The notes under the pieces: generated by a model
What the model was told of the DNA's origin: nothing
Seen by the model: the letters and a program-made list of their open reading frames with translations, nothing else
Databases searched by the model: none
NCBI RefSeq assembly: GCF_000337775.1
Contig: NZ_AOLQ01000012.1
Location: forward strand, 1-64,000
Direction: 5' to 3'
Origin: Haloarcula vallismortis ATCC 29715
GTDB taxonomy: Archaea > Halobacteriota > Halobacteria > Halobacteriales > Haloarculaceae
DNA length: 64,000 bases
Position numbers and translations under genes: made by a program
In this document: positions 43,727-52,363 of the stretch, in pieces
Numbering within the stretch: position 1 is the first letter of the stretch
Layout: every line of letters starts with the position of its first letter

Positions 43727-44416
43727 ATGCCATCCTCAGATCCGAGCGTCGACAGTGACGAGCCGGCCCGCTCGCGGGCCGCCGTCCGCCGGACATACGA
43801 GGACATCGGCGATCACTTCTCGAAGACCCGCGAGTACGCCTGGCCGGAGGTCGAGTCGTTCGTCGACGAGTCTGGCAGTGCCGAAACGGCGCTCGATGTC
43901 GGCTGTGGCAACGGCCGCCACGCGGAACTGCTCGCGGATGTCGCCAGCCGTGTCGTCGGCCTCGACGCCAGCCGCGCGCTCCTGCAAGCTGCGACCGACC
44001 GCGTCGGCGACCGCGTTGCGCTGCTGCAGGGCGACGCCACCCGGCTCCCGCTCGCTGCCGGGACAGTCGACCTCGCCGTGTACGTCGCGACGCTCCATCA
44101 CCTCCCGTCTCGGTCTGCCCGCCGCGCCAGTCTGAACGAACTGGCGCGCGTCCTCGCGCCGGACGCTCGGGCGCTCGTCAGCGCGTGGAGCACGGCTCAC
44201 GACCGCTTCGATGCCGACACCGACGCGGACGCGGGATTCGACACAACCGTCGACTGGACGCTCCCCGGCGGCGAGACCGTTCCGCGGTTCTATCACATCT
44301 ACGCGCCGGCCGAATTCGAGCGTGATGTCGCCGACAGCGACCTCCGACTCGTCTCGGTGGAGCTGTCAAGCGGCAACTGTTACGGGGTTGTCGAGCCAGA
44401 AGGGAAACGCACTTAA
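43727..44416 (+). CDS. Class I SAM-dependent methyltransferase, Trm9-like
   Basis: The 229-residue protein has motif I ETALDVGCGNGRHAELLA (about residues 48-65), motif II VVGLDASRALLQ and the post-motif LAVYVATLHHLPSRSAR. The LHHLPS pattern and proximity to tyrS suggest a tRNA-modifying Trm9/ALKBH8-type enzyme that methylates wobble uridine derivatives. The substrate is inferred, and a small-molecule methyltransferase remains possible. It is probably co-transcribed with tyrS. Confidence 0.82.
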   Translation: MPSSDPSVDSDEPARSRAAVRRTYEDIGDHFSKTREYAWPEVESFVDESGSAETALDVGCGNGRHAELLADVASRVVGLDASRALLQAATDRVGDRVALLQGDATRLPLAAGTVDLAVYVATLHHLPSRSARRASLNELARVLAPDARALVSAWSTAHDRFDADTDADAGFDTTVDWTLPGGETVPRFYHIYAPAEFERDVADSDLRLVSVELSSGNCYGVVEPEGKRT

Positions 44417-44474
44417 TTGCCTTCCATCTATGAAGGGATACGTTCGCGCTCCGTTGGTTGATGCCGCGGAACGA

Positions 44475-44598
44475 GCGGCGGTGGTGAGCAAATCCGACGG
44501 ATTTGCGAGGCACGCCGCGCGCGAACGAAGTGAGCGTGCGGCGGTGGCGAGCGATTCCAACAGAATCGCGAGCCTCGTCGCGAGGAAGCGAAGCAACA
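44475..44598 (+). repeat. Short palindromic elements and tRNA-start-like repeats before tRNA-Gly
   Basis: GCGGCGGTGG, the first ten bases of the tRNA, also occurs near 44476 and 44539. After each copy comes GTGA or GCGA and a small hairpin: GCAAATCC-GAC-GGATTTGC (44488-44506) and GCGATTC-CAACA-GAATCGC (44551-44569), then GCGAG. The array ends at the true tRNA. It looks like repeated partial duplication of the tRNA 5' end with inserted palindromes. Confidence 0.6.
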
Positions 44599-44599
44599 A

Positions 44600-44670
44600 G
44601 CGGCGGTGGTCTAGTGGTAGGACCTGAGCCTTCCAAGCTCATGGCCCGGGTTCAAATCCCGGTCGCCGCA
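44600..44670 (+). tRNA. tRNA-Gly (anticodon TCC)
   Basis: The 71-base cloverleaf has acceptor GCGGCGG pairing with TCGCCGC and discriminator A. The D-arm is GGTCTAGTGGTAGGACC-like, and the anticodon stem TGAGC/GCTCA has loop CTTCCAA (TCC). The T-arm is CCGGG-TTCAAAT-CCCGG. CCA is not encoded. A TTTGCTGC/GCAGCAAA inverted repeat just downstream (44672-44701) may be a terminator. Confidence 0.95.
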
Positions 44671-44783
44671 TTTTGCTGCGAGTCTATCCACGAGCAGCAA
44701 ATGCTTCATTGAGGGATTTGAACTGCGGAAATCCGAGCGATAGCGAGGATTTGCAGTCGAGTTCAAATCCCGGTCGCCGCATT
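44650..44783 (+). repeat. 23-base direct repeat of the tRNA-Gly 3' end, att-like
   Basis: GTTCAAATCCCGGTCGCCGC plus ATT occurs at 44650-44672 (T-loop to end of the tRNA) and identically at 44761-44783. Such tRNA-end repeats are left by integrases that use the tRNA gene as attB. No integrase lies between the copies; the 88 bases hold only two hairpins, including AAATCC...GGATTT. This suggests a scar or a very reduced remnant. Confidence 0.65.
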
Positions 44784-44878
44784 CGACAGTCCACAAAACC
44801 AACGAGCTGATGCGCTGTGCCGGCGTCTGAGTGTCGCCGCGTCCGTTCTCTGCTCGGCTGAGGGGCCACCTGATGCCG

Positions 44879-45193
44879 TTACTCCGGTTCGACGGCGGTC
44901 TGGTCGAACTCCTCCCAGTCGTCGCCCATCCACTCTTGCAGGCGATCAGTAACGCCGGCGAAGTCCTCACCATCCTCGAACGACTCGACGACAACCCAGC
45001 CGTCGCCGTTGCGGTCGTAGCCGAGGCTGTAGCCACGGTCCCCGTTGATGATGACGACGAACGCGGCCACCACGTCAAGGTCGGGGAAGAACCCGACCGG
45101 GGCAAATCCGTAGTCGTCGTGCTGTGCTTCGAGGGCAGAGATTTCGCTCGTCGAGAGCGGCCTGTCCGGTAGCGAGTCCGTCAGTTCCGTCAT
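44879..45193 (-). CDS. Small acidic conserved protein, unknown function
   Basis: The 104-residue product starts at ATG 45193 (MTELTDSLPDRPLSTSEISA). The core includes APVGFFPDLDVVAAFVVIIN and GWVVVESFEDGEDFAGV, a beta-rich fold; the C-terminus is helical (TDRLQEWMGDDWEEFDQTA). There are no catalytic residues that I can identify. The upstream open frame is poor in acidic residues and is not included. It is a single gene next to the att-like repeat. Confidence 0.65.
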   Translation of the reverse strand: MTELTDSLPDRPLSTSEISALEAQHDDYGFAPVGFFPDLDVVAAFVVIINGDRGYSLGYDRNGDGWVVVESFEDGEDFAGVTDRLQEWMGDDWEEFDQTAVEPE

Positions 45194-45571
45194 TACCTCG
45201 CAGTCATGTGGAGAGGACTGAAAACGTTTCGAGCGAACCGAACGCAACGTATGTGCCAGATAGCATTTCGGCCAACATTGAAGTATTTCCATGACTGTTG
45301 TTAACATGGAGCTTCCGACGCTCCCGGCGGGAACGACCGTCGTACCATCCGGGATTGGCATCGGCGGACGACCACTCACCGGTGGAGACTGGCCACTCCA
45401 CCGGCTACGCATCGCTTCGAAACCAACAGCGCACGGAGCACCTGACACCCCACCCCACCACTTTCCCTGCTCCCGCTTTTCGAGGTGCTTTCGACGCATC
45501 GAACCATGCCCTGACCTGATACGGTCGGCGAGGGCCGGTGGGGTTTTCTGCCAGTACGCGTAGCGTCGAGT
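45194..45571. other. 378-base gap with a perfect 9-base-pair hairpin
   Basis: The gap separates the divergent 45193 and polymerase genes. At its centre CCGGTGGAG (45379-45387) and CTCCACCGG (45396-45404) form a perfect hairpin with an eight-base loop. An ORF of 90 codons across it has unlikely His/Pro/Arg composition. A small RNA or a terminator is possible. CCATG...CATGG near 45291 is a second, looser inverted repeat. Confidence 0.45.
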
Positions 45572-46921
45572 ATGGACGCTGCGGGGCTACTTGGGACCAG
45601 CAGACCCGAGCAGATAGTCGCGCACGTCGACATGGACTGTTTCTACGCCGCCTGCGAACAGCGGCGTGAGCCGGCACTTCGCGGGGAACCGCTCGTCGTG
45701 GGGATGGGATACGAGAACGGCGCGACTCACGGGGCCGTCGCGACAGCGAGCTACGAAGCCCGACAGTACGGTGTCGAATCAGCGATGGCCATCTCCGAGG
45801 CACTGGAACGCCTTCCACGGAAGGTTGCGGCTGTTGCGGACCCGGACCTTGATGTCACAGACGCCGGCTTCTACCGCCCGGTCGATATGGACTTCTACGA
45901 GTCTGTCGCCGCGGATGTCCGGGAAATCCTCCATACGGAAGCGGATATCGTCCGCGAGGTGAGCATCGACGAAGCGTATCTGGACGTGACCGAGCAGGTC
46001 TCGTGGGCGACTGTCGAGTCGTGGGCACAGGACCTGAAAGACACAATCGAATCAGAGGTCGGCGTGGTCGCGAGTGTTGGCATTGCTCCGACGATGAGTG
46101 CCGCGAAGGTGGCCAGCGACCGTGACAAGCCGGATGGGCTGGTCGTCGTCGAACCGGGAACTGTCCGAGAGTTCTTCGCTGACCTCCCGGTCGAGGATGT
46201 CCACGGTGTCGGTCCGGTCACCGCCAGCGAACTCGCTGCACTCGATATCGAAACTGCGGGGGACCTTGCGGCTGCCGACCCAGAACTGCTAGCCGAACGC
46301 TTCGGAGAGCGTGGCCGCGAGATACGCCGCTACGCCCGCGGCGAGGACGAGCGGTCGGTGACACCGAAAGGCGACCCAAAGAGCCTCTCGCGGGAGTCCG
46401 CGTTCACCGAAGCGACGGCCGAGATGGAGGCAAAGTGTCGGCAGGTCCGCACGCTCGCCGACGCTGTCGCTGACCGCGCACAACGAAAGGGCGCTCGCTA
46501 CCAGACTATCGGTATCAAGGTCGTGACGCCGCCGTTCGACGTGAACACGCGGGCCCGGTCGCTCCCGGGTCCAGTCGAGGAACCCGATCTGGTCCGGCGA
46601 GTCGCGCTGGACCTGCTCGGTGAGTTCGACGACGACCCGGTTCGGAAAGTCGGGGTCCGCGTCTCGAATCTGGACTTCTCTGCCGGCGAACAGGCCAATC
46701 TAGATGGGTTCGGCAGTGACGCCGGAACCGAGGAGGCGGTTGATAGTGTCGACAATACCAACAGCACAGAGCAAAACGACGGGGGTCAGGTCGGACTCGG
46801 AACGTTCGCCGAGAGCGACGGGGGCAGCGAGGCCGCCAGAGATGCGGCGAACGAGGAGACAGAGAGCGGTGAGAAACACATCTCGCTCCCGCCCAGCCAG
46901 ACCACGCTCGCAGACTTCTGA
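45572..46921 (+). CDS. dinB: Y-family DNA polymerase (Pol IV)
   Basis: The 449-residue translesion polymerase has the catalytic motifs VAHVDMDCFYAACEQ (about residues 15-29) and EVSIDEAYLDVTE (about 130-142). Helix-hairpin-helix motifs follow (VEDVHGVGPVTASELA), then the little-finger domain. The C-terminal 80 residues are a Ser/Asp/Glu-rich linker ending in SQTTLADF, a PCNA-interacting PIP box. It abuts the convergent 46922 gene with no spacer. Confidence 0.93.
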   Translation: MDAAGLLGTSRPEQIVAHVDMDCFYAACEQRREPALRGEPLVVGMGYENGATHGAVATASYEARQYGVESAMAISEALERLPRKVAAVADPDLDVTDAGFYRPVDMDFYESVAADVREILHTEADIVREVSIDEAYLDVTEQVSWATVESWAQDLKDTIESEVGVVASVGIAPTMSAAKVASDRDKPDGLVVVEPGTVREFFADLPVEDVHGVGPVTASELAALDIETAGDLAAADPELLAERFGERGREIRRYARGEDERSVTPKGDPKSLSRESAFTEATAEMEAKCRQVRTLADAVADRAQRKGARYQTIGIKVVTPPFDVNTRARSLPGPVEEPDLVRRVALDLLGEFDDDPVRKVGVRVSNLDFSAGEQANLDGFGSDAGTEEAVDSVDNTNSTEQNDGGQVGLGTFAESDGGSEAARDAANEETESGEKHISLPPSQTTLADF

Positions 46922-47269
46922 TCAGGCCACACCGTGTTCCAGATTTTCCAGCAGTTTCCCGACGAACAGGCCCGCTCGCGGTGAGATGGTGTCATCTGCC
47001 GGGACTTCCGTCGGATGCGCGGCCAGCGTCTCGACGAACCGCTGGCTGTGGGTCATCGCGTGTAACATGTCGACCACGTCGACCACCAGTCCCTCGTCGC
47101 TGGTGTCCATGCCGGCGTAGCGTTCCTTTTCGGCCTCGGAGTAAGTGATAGTCCAGGCTGGGCCGCCAGCGGCCGCGACGATGTCATCCAGCGGCGCCAC
47201 CTCCAGCGGGCCGTCGTCACTCCCGACGTACACCGTTCCGCCCTCGACGAACGTCTCGTATCTGTCCAT
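46922..47269 (-). CDS. Conserved haloarchaeal protein, unknown function
   Basis: The 115-residue protein starts at ATG 47269 (MDRYETFVEGGTVYVGSDDG). It has an N-terminal beta-rich part with PLEVAPLDDIVAAAGG and a helical C-terminus (VVDMLHAMTHSQRFVETLAA and GLFVGKLLENLEHGVA). There are no recognised motifs. Its last base adjoins the dinB stop. The longer open frame upstream runs into the promoter region of the HerA-like gene and is not supported. Confidence 0.65.
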   Translation of the reverse strand: MDRYETFVEGGTVYVGSDDGPLEVAPLDDIVAAAGGPAWTITYSEAEKERYAGMDTSDEGLVVDVVDMLHAMTHSQRFVETLAAHPTEVPADDTISPRAGLFVGKLLENLEHGVA

Positions 47270-47412
47270 GGACAGCCCCCGCCGAACGACTGTGACAAGG
47301 TGTGCTACCACAATAGCCGTTGCCCCGCGGTCGTGGCCCGACCTGTTCCACAGTTGACGGTCGTCTGACGGAGAGTTATGGGGCCTGCCCGTCTCCATCC
47401 TGACAGAAACGC

Positions 47413-49299
47413 ATGGCAGAGACCGAACAGATAACGGTCGCGACAACGAGCGCGGGGCCGGGTGGGACCGGGGAACCGGGAGAGACTGTCAATCTCCCGG
47501 TGGTGGAACTGCTGACCGGCCGGGGGTTCATCACCGGTAAGAGCGGATCCGGCAAATCAAACACGGCGAGTGTCATCGCCGAGAAACTACTGGACAACGG
47601 GTTCGGCCTGCTTATCGTCGATATCGACGGCGAGTACTACGGTCTGAAAGAGGAGTACGAGATCCTCCATGTCGGCGGCGACGAGGAGTGTGACATCCAG
47701 GTCACCGAAGACCACGCCGGCAAAATCGCCTCGCTGGCGCTGGAACAGAACGTCCCCATCATCCTCGATATCTCGTCGTTCCTTGACGAGGAGGAAGCCG
47801 AGACGCTGCTGACCGAAGTCGCCAAGCAACTGTTCGCCAAGGCGAAAAAGCAGAAACAGCCCTTCCTGATGCTCGTCGAGGAGTGCCACGAGTGGATGCC
47901 TGAGAAGGGATCGATGGGCGAGGTCGGGAAGATGCTCATCAAAATCGGGAAGCGCGGCCGAAAACACGGGCTTGGCATCGTCGGCATCAGTCAGCGCCCC
48001 GCCGACGTAAAGAAGGACTACATCACCCAGTGTGACTGGCTGGTCTGGCACCGCCTGACCTGGAACAACGATACGAAGGTTGTCGGACGCATCCTCGACA
48101 ACAAGTATGCCGACGCCGTCGAGGACTTAGACGACGGCGAGGCGTTCATGATGAACGACTGGGCCGAGCAGGTCAGCCGGGTCCAGTTCCATCGCAAGCA
48201 GACGTTCGACGCCGGCGCGACACCCGGCCTTGATGACTTTGAGCGCCCGGAACTCAAGTCCGTCAGCGACGACCTCGTCTCCGAACTGGAGACCATCAGC
48301 GACGAACAGCAGGAGACGGAGGACCGAATCAAGGAACTCCGCGAAGAGCTGGATCAAAAGAACTCCCGCATCGCCGAGCTGGAGGCGGAACTGCAGGACG
48401 CCCGGGACCTCTCGCGGATGGCCGAGCAGTTCACCGAAGCGATGCTGGATCAGGCCGAGGACTACAACCCCGGCCGGACGGCACAGGAGGAGATGCGCCG
48501 CCAGCGCGAGCGGTTCGCCGATCAGTCTACGTCGGACGGCGACGCAGCCGCCGATAGTGGGACGGACGCCGACGGACCCCGCGACGAGCACCCCTCGGAA
48601 CCGGACGAGACTGCTGATGCCACGTCCGGCGGCGGGTTCGGTGACGCGTTCAGTGCCTTCGCCGAAGACGGGGCCGCGATGAACGGCGGCAGCGCCAGTG
48701 GCGGCGCAGACGCGACTGGTCACAGCGCGGACGCCGAACCCGTGTCGAATGGCCACGCTGAGAACGCTGCTGTGGCGACAGACGGAGACAGTGCAGATAG
48801 CGGTGCGGTGGCCGTGCCAGCGAACGACCACACCGAACCAGACAGTGGTGACAGCGCTACTGAGGCCGACGACGAGGACTTGAGAGCGGCTATCGCTGAG
48901 GCCGTCGAAGCAGAGCAGTCGGACGAGGCGACTGGGTCCGCTGAAGACGAGACGCCGTCCGATGCCGATGGTCCCGCCGTCTACGGCGACCTGTACGCCG
49001 ACATCGAGGAACTGGACCGAAAGACCCGCCGGATGCTCGCGTACTACCGCGAGCAGGGCCCCGGAACGCCGCTGAACGCCCACTTCTCGGCGGGCGGCTC
49101 CGGCGACCGGACGGCGGCCTACGCGCGAAACAGGGAACTCCGGCTCCGCGAACTGGTCGAACACGTCGGCCGTGGGAAGTACGACACGCGGCTGGCGGAG
49201 CTGGTCCGAGAGAAGAGCGACCGCCGGCTCGACGAAGATGAGGTCGAGTCGGTCGTCACCCGACTCGAATCGGCGTTTCTGGACGGGAACGGCGACTGA
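47413..49299 (+). CDS. HerA/FtsK-like ATPase with disordered linker
   Basis: This protein has 628 residues. The ATPase core (1-290) has Walker A ITGKSGSGKSNTASVIAE (about residues 40-57), Walker B FLMLVEECHEWMPE and the arginine-finger region IGKRGRKHGLGIVGISQRPA, as in HerA/DUF87 proteins. A coiled coil (300-350) and a long Ser/Asp/Ala/Gly linker (370-510) lead to a C-terminal domain with YADIEELDRKTRRMLAYYRE. HerA proteins move DNA with the NurA nuclease; no nurA is adjacent. A haloarchaeal HerA-like function in DNA processing is inferred. Confidence 0.85.
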   Translation: MAETEQITVATTSAGPGGTGEPGETVNLPVVELLTGRGFITGKSGSGKSNTASVIAEKLLDNGFGLLIVDIDGEYYGLKEEYEILHVGGDEECDIQVTEDHAGKIASLALEQNVPIILDISSFLDEEEAETLLTEVAKQLFAKAKKQKQPFLMLVEECHEWMPEKGSMGEVGKMLIKIGKRGRKHGLGIVGISQRPADVKKDYITQCDWLVWHRLTWNNDTKVVGRILDNKYADAVEDLDDGEAFMMNDWAEQVSRVQFHRKQTFDAGATPGLDDFERPELKSVSDDLVSELETISDEQQETEDRIKELREELDQKNSRIAELEAELQDARDLSRMAEQFTEAMLDQAEDYNPGRTAQEEMRRQRERFADQSTSDGDAAADSGTDADGPRDEHPSEPDETADATSGGGFGDAFSAFAEDGAAMNGGSASGGADATGHSADAEPVSNGHAENAAVATDGDSADSGAVAVPANDHTEPDSGDSATEADDEDLRAAIAEAVEAEQSDEATGSAEDETPSDADGPAVYGDLYADIEELDRKTRRMLAYYREQGPGTPLNAHFSAGGSGDRTAAYARNRELRLRELVEHVGRGKYDTRLAELVREKSDRRLDEDEVESVVTRLESAFLDGNGD

Positions 49300-49326
49300 A
49301 AAGCCAGTACTGCGATACCGGCGATT

Positions 49327-49974
49327 TTACAGCAGCGGTTCGACGAGGTCTTCGAGCGCCGCACGCGGGTCGTCGGCCTTCGCGACGCCGCTTGCCAGCA
49401 GCACGCCGGTCGCGCCGAGATCGCTCGCCGAGACGAGGTCTTCGCCCGTCGAGATGCCGGCGCCACAGAGCACGTCCACGTCGCCGTTGACGCGAGCGGC
49501 GGCGTCGACTGCGCCGGTCACGATGTCCGGGTCGGCCTTGCTGACTGGTGTCCCGGTCCCGATGAGTTCCGGCGGCTCGACGGCGACGCCGTCGGGGTCG
49601 AGTGCGGCGGCCGCGCCGATCTGTGCGGGGTTGTTCGCACAGACGATGGTTTCGAGGTCGGCGCGGTCGGCGGCATCCAGCGCGCCGTCGATGTCAGCGA
49701 GCTTGAGGCGGTTTTCGGAGTGGTTCAAAAGCGTGCCGACGGCACCGGCGTCGGCGGCAGCCTCGGCGAGTGTGCTGCCGGTGTGGCTGCCGTGCTCGAC
49801 GGCGCTGACGTGCTGGGCCCACGTCTCGACGCCAGTCTCTGCTACAGCACCGATCTGTGCGGCCTGTGGCGCGACGGCGACGCGAACGCCGGAATCGTCG
49901 CTGACGTCAGCGGCGGCGGTCGCTACCTCGACTGGGTCACACGGGTACGCCTTCAGATTGACAAGGACGAACAT
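49327..49974 (-). CDS. tpiA: Triosephosphate isomerase, archaeal short type
   Basis: The 215-residue TIM barrel lacks several bacterial loops, as is normal in archaea. Active-site residues are Asn-Lys in LVNLKAYPC (residues 5-13), His in TWAQHVSAV, and Glu in [13 protein letters not shown], with the phosphate loop in [10 protein letters not shown]. It interconverts dihydroxyacetone phosphate and glyceraldehyde 3-phosphate. I chose the ATG at 49974; the extension to 50037 is not typical of the family. Confidence 0.95.
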   Translation of the reverse strand: MFVLVNLKAYPCDPVEVATAAADVSDDSGVRVAVAPQAAQIGAVAETGVETWAQHVSAVEHGSHTGSTLAEAAADAGAVGTLLNHSENRLKLADIDGALDAADRADLETIVCANNPAQIGAAAALDPDGVAVEPPELIGTGTPVSKADPDIVTGAVDAAARVNGDVDVLCGAGISTGEDLVSASDLGATGVLLASGVAKADDPRAALEDLVEPLL

Positions 49975-50072
49975 ACGAAACGCACCGGCTGCTGTGGGGA
50001 AATAGATTGCGAAGCCGCCGTTTGGCGTCCCTCCCACTGTGCCTTCGTTTCTTCCCGGACCACCGCTCAGGG

Positions 50073-50678
50073 ATGACAGTTATTACGATTCAGCCGAGAC
50101 AAGAAACGAGACAAGCCGTGACAGCAGGGGATGCCGACACACCGACCGTTCTGATAGTCGAGGACGAACAACATCTGGCTGACCTGTACACCGATTACCT
50201 GTCCGACCAGTATCACGTGCAGACGGCCTACAGCGGCGAAGAAGGCCTGGAACTGCTGTCGCCCGATGTCGACGTCGTGCTGCTCGACCGCCGGATGCCG
50301 GTCGTCTCCGGCAACGAAGTGCTTGCACAGATCGAAGAGAAAGGCCTTCGATGCCGCGTCGCGATGGTCACCGCCATCGACCCCGACTTCGACATCATCG
50401 AGATGCGCGTCGACGACTACCTCGTCAAGCCTGTCACCCGGGACGACCTGCAGGAGGTCGTCGACCGACTGTACAAAATCCGGGAGTACAACGATCGACT
50501 CCGGACACTCACGTCGAAAAAGCTCAAGCGAAACGTCCTCCGCGTGGAGAAGACCGACCGTGAACTGCAGGACAGCGACCGGTATCAGGCACTGCAGGAC
50601 GAGATCGAGCGAATCTCGTCGAACGTCGAGTCACTCGCAGACGAACTCGACGTCGAGAAAGACGACCTTCAGCTGTGA
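50073..50678 (+). CDS. Response regulator with HalX domain
   Basis: The 201-residue protein has a receiver (about 22-135) with acidic pair EDEQHL, phospho-acceptor Asp in [13 protein letters not shown], Thr in [10 protein letters not shown] and Lys in [12 protein letters not shown] HalX C-terminal domain (about 140-201) follows, with [18 protein letters not shown]. It resembles the protein at 37019-37540. The cognate kinase is not in the window. The first 20 residues are an extra tail. It is convergent with the MBF1-like gene, one base apart. Confidence 0.9.
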   Translation: MTVITIQPRQETRQAVTAGDADTPTVLIVEDEQHLADLYTDYLSDQYHVQTAYSGEEGLELLSPDVDVVLLDRRMPVVSGNEVLAQIEEKGLRCRVAMVTAIDPDFDIIEMRVDDYLVKPVTRDDLQEVVDRLYKIREYNDRLRTLTSKKLKRNVLRVEKTDRELQDSDRYQALQDEIERISSNVESLADELDVEKDDLQL

Positions 50679-50679
50679 C

Positions 50680-51210
50680 CTAGTCCTTTCGTTTCACGAC
50701 GTCGCCGAGCGTATACTCGCCGTCGCTGCTGCCGCCGGACCACTCCGTCTCGTCGGCGCTGCCGCCGGCGCTCAGGGAAATTTCGAGCGCGCTTTCGAGT
50801 TTCTTCTGGACGTCGTCGCTAGGTAGAGAGTTCCCCTGTTCGAGCTTCCGAATCAGGCTCGCCTTCTCGTTGAGTTGCTTTGCGAGTTCCTCCTGGCTGA
50901 GGCCCTGTGACTCTCGGCCTTTACGGATCCGGTCGTCGTAATCCTGTGCGATCTCGTCCATCTCGTCGAACATATCTCGGCGGCGGCCACCGGACCCGCC
51001 ACCACCCGAAGAACTCGACGAGGAGGACGAACTCGACGACGATGACGAGGAGGACGACGTCGAGTATTTCGTCGACGTGGACGACGTCTCCTCCGTTTTG
51101 ACCTCCGTGCCGAAATCGGTACACTCGTCACAGACGTCGAGTTCGGCTCCCTCGATTTTGACGCGGTTCGGAGACGAAACCTCCGTTCCGCACATCTCGC
51201 ACTGAACCAT
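50680..51210 (-). CDS. MBF1-type HTH protein with poly-Ser linker
   Basis: The 176-residue protein has an N-terminal zinc ribbon (QCEMCGTEV and CDECTDFG), a linker with about 18 consecutive serines then Gly (residues 50-75), and an HTH_3/Cro domain (about 88-145; ESQGLSQEELAKQLNEKASL). This matches archaeal multiprotein bridging factor 1, which ties gene-specific regulators to the basal machinery. The long Ser run is unusual. The start at ATG 51210 excludes an Arg-rich extension. Confidence 0.9.
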   Translation of the reverse strand: MVQCEMCGTEVSSPNRVKIEGAELDVCDECTDFGTEVKTEETSSTSTKYSTSSSSSSSSSSSSSSSSSGGGGSGGRRRDMFDEMDEIAQDYDDRIRKGRESQGLSQEELAKQLNEKASLIRKLEQGNSLPSDDVQKKLESALEISLSAGGSADETEWSGGSSDGEYTLGDVVKRKD

Positions 51211-51251
51211 ACCGACGGCTTGGACGGGGCGCGGTATAAATGGTGCGCTGG

Positions 51252-51860
51252 CTACTCCAGTGCGGCCATTGCGTGATAGAACCGTTGTCCGGCGGTGACG
51301 TGGCCGACAACGGCGAACACGACCAGTAGCCAGCCGACCAGCGTCAGGCCGACCAGTGAGGTCTGGACGAACGCCGCAACGCCAGTGACGACGCCGACCA
51401 GCGCCAGCCGGTCGGCGCGACCGAGCAGGCCACCGTACACGCGGTCGAGGCCGACCGCCTGTGCCTGTGTCCCGAGGTAGGAAGTCATCAGGACGCCGGT
51501 GACGGCGGCGATGCCCAGTTCCCACTTGCCGACGCCAGCAGCGAGGCCAACGATGATTCCGATATCAGCGTAGCGGTCGAGGACGTGATCTAGCAGGTCG
51601 CCACCAGAGGACGCGACGTTCAGTTCCCGTGCGAGCGCGCCGTCCACGAGGTCGAGCCAGCCGTTCAGAAAAACGAGAACGGCCCCGCCGAGATACAGCA
51701 GGGGGTCCCGTGTCGCGACGGCGTACACCCCGCCCGCTCCGAGCGCCAAAATGAAGGCGAGCACGCTGACGCCGTTGGGCGAGAGGCCGGCCACCTTGGC
51801 GGCGCTGACGAACGGGCCGAGCGCGCGGTCAGCCAGCGGACGGAACTTGTCGAGTGTCAT
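51252..51860 (-). CDS. CDP-alcohol phosphatidyltransferase
   Basis: The 202-residue membrane protein has about six helices. The family signature DGxxAR...G...D...D is present in WLDLVDGALARELNVASS and GGDLLDHVLDRYAD (about residues 65-98). It transfers an alcohol phosphate to CDP-archaeol, making a polar lipid; archaetidylinositol-phosphate synthase is the likely type. Its ATG overlaps the end of the kinase gene by four bases, giving a translationally coupled operon with hisC. Confidence 0.87.
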   Translation of the reverse strand: MTLDKFRPLADRALGPFVSAAKVAGLSPNGVSVLAFILALGAGGVYAVATRDPLLYLGGAVLVFLNGWLDLVDGALARELNVASSGGDLLDHVLDRYADIGIIVGLAAGVGKWELGIAAVTGVLMTSYLGTQAQAVGLDRVYGGLLGRADRLALVGVVTGVAAFVQTSLVGLTLVGWLLVVFAVVGHVTAGQRFYHAMAALE

Positions 51861-52363
51861 AGCCAGTCGATATAGGAGACAGTCCCCGCACTCGGCTCGC
51901 GCTCCCCGTCGACGACAGCCTGTATTTCACTCGCCACCTCGTCGGGGTCCCGGTCCGTCGTCTCGATCTCGTACACCGACTCCATGCCCTGCTCCTCGAC
52001 AGCTTCCCCGAGGATGACATCGAGTGCTTCCGATTCCGCGTTCTCGTAGGCTTTCGAATCGTCGTCACCACGCTCCCGAAGCCGCTCAACGACGGTCTCG
52101 GGGTGGGCTCGCAGCACGATCACGCGGTCGGCCTCGAAGTGATGCGCGAGGTGGGATTCGAACAGCACGTCGTCGCGGCCATCGAGCCACTCGGACAGTT
52201 TGTCGAGGTCAGCGACGAGGCTCCCGCGGTCTTCGTCGATACCCATCGAGAACCCCTCGTCCGTGATAATGTCATTGAGATGAAAAACGTCGAGGGAAGT
52301 GTCGAGACGCTCCGTCGCCGTGGTCTTGCCCGTCCCCGGCGTCCCGGTAACGGCGACTCTCAC
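51857..52363 (-). CDS. Adenylate-kinase-like NTPase, Fap7 type
   Basis: The 168-residue P-loop protein starts at GTG 52363 (VRVAVTGTPGTGKTTATERL), overlapping the hisC stop by four bases. The P-loop GTPGTGKTT is followed by FESHLAHHFEADRVIVLR, an Asp/His pattern seen in Fap7/hCINAP atypical adenylate kinases, which in eukaryotes help mature the small ribosomal subunit. A general nucleoside-monophosphate kinase is the alternative. Its end overlaps the phosphatidyltransferase start. Confidence 0.85.
   Translation of the reverse strand: MRVAVTGTPGTGKTTATERLDTSLDVFHLNDIITDEGFSMGIDEDRGSLVADLDKLSEWLDGRDDVLFESHLAHHFEADRVIVLRAHPETVVERLRERGDDDSKAYENAESEALDVILGEAVEEQGMESVYEIETTDRDPDEVASEIQAVVDGEREPSAGTVSYIDWL

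Noticed and set aside
44761-44783. A second tRNA-Gly gene
   Set aside because: Only the T-arm and 3' acceptor are present; there is no anticodon or D-arm.
45291-45563. A 90-codon plus-strand protein ahead of dinB
   Set aside because: It is rich in Pro, His, Arg and Cys with no acidic bias, and it crosses a perfect hairpin. The frame is probably open by chance.
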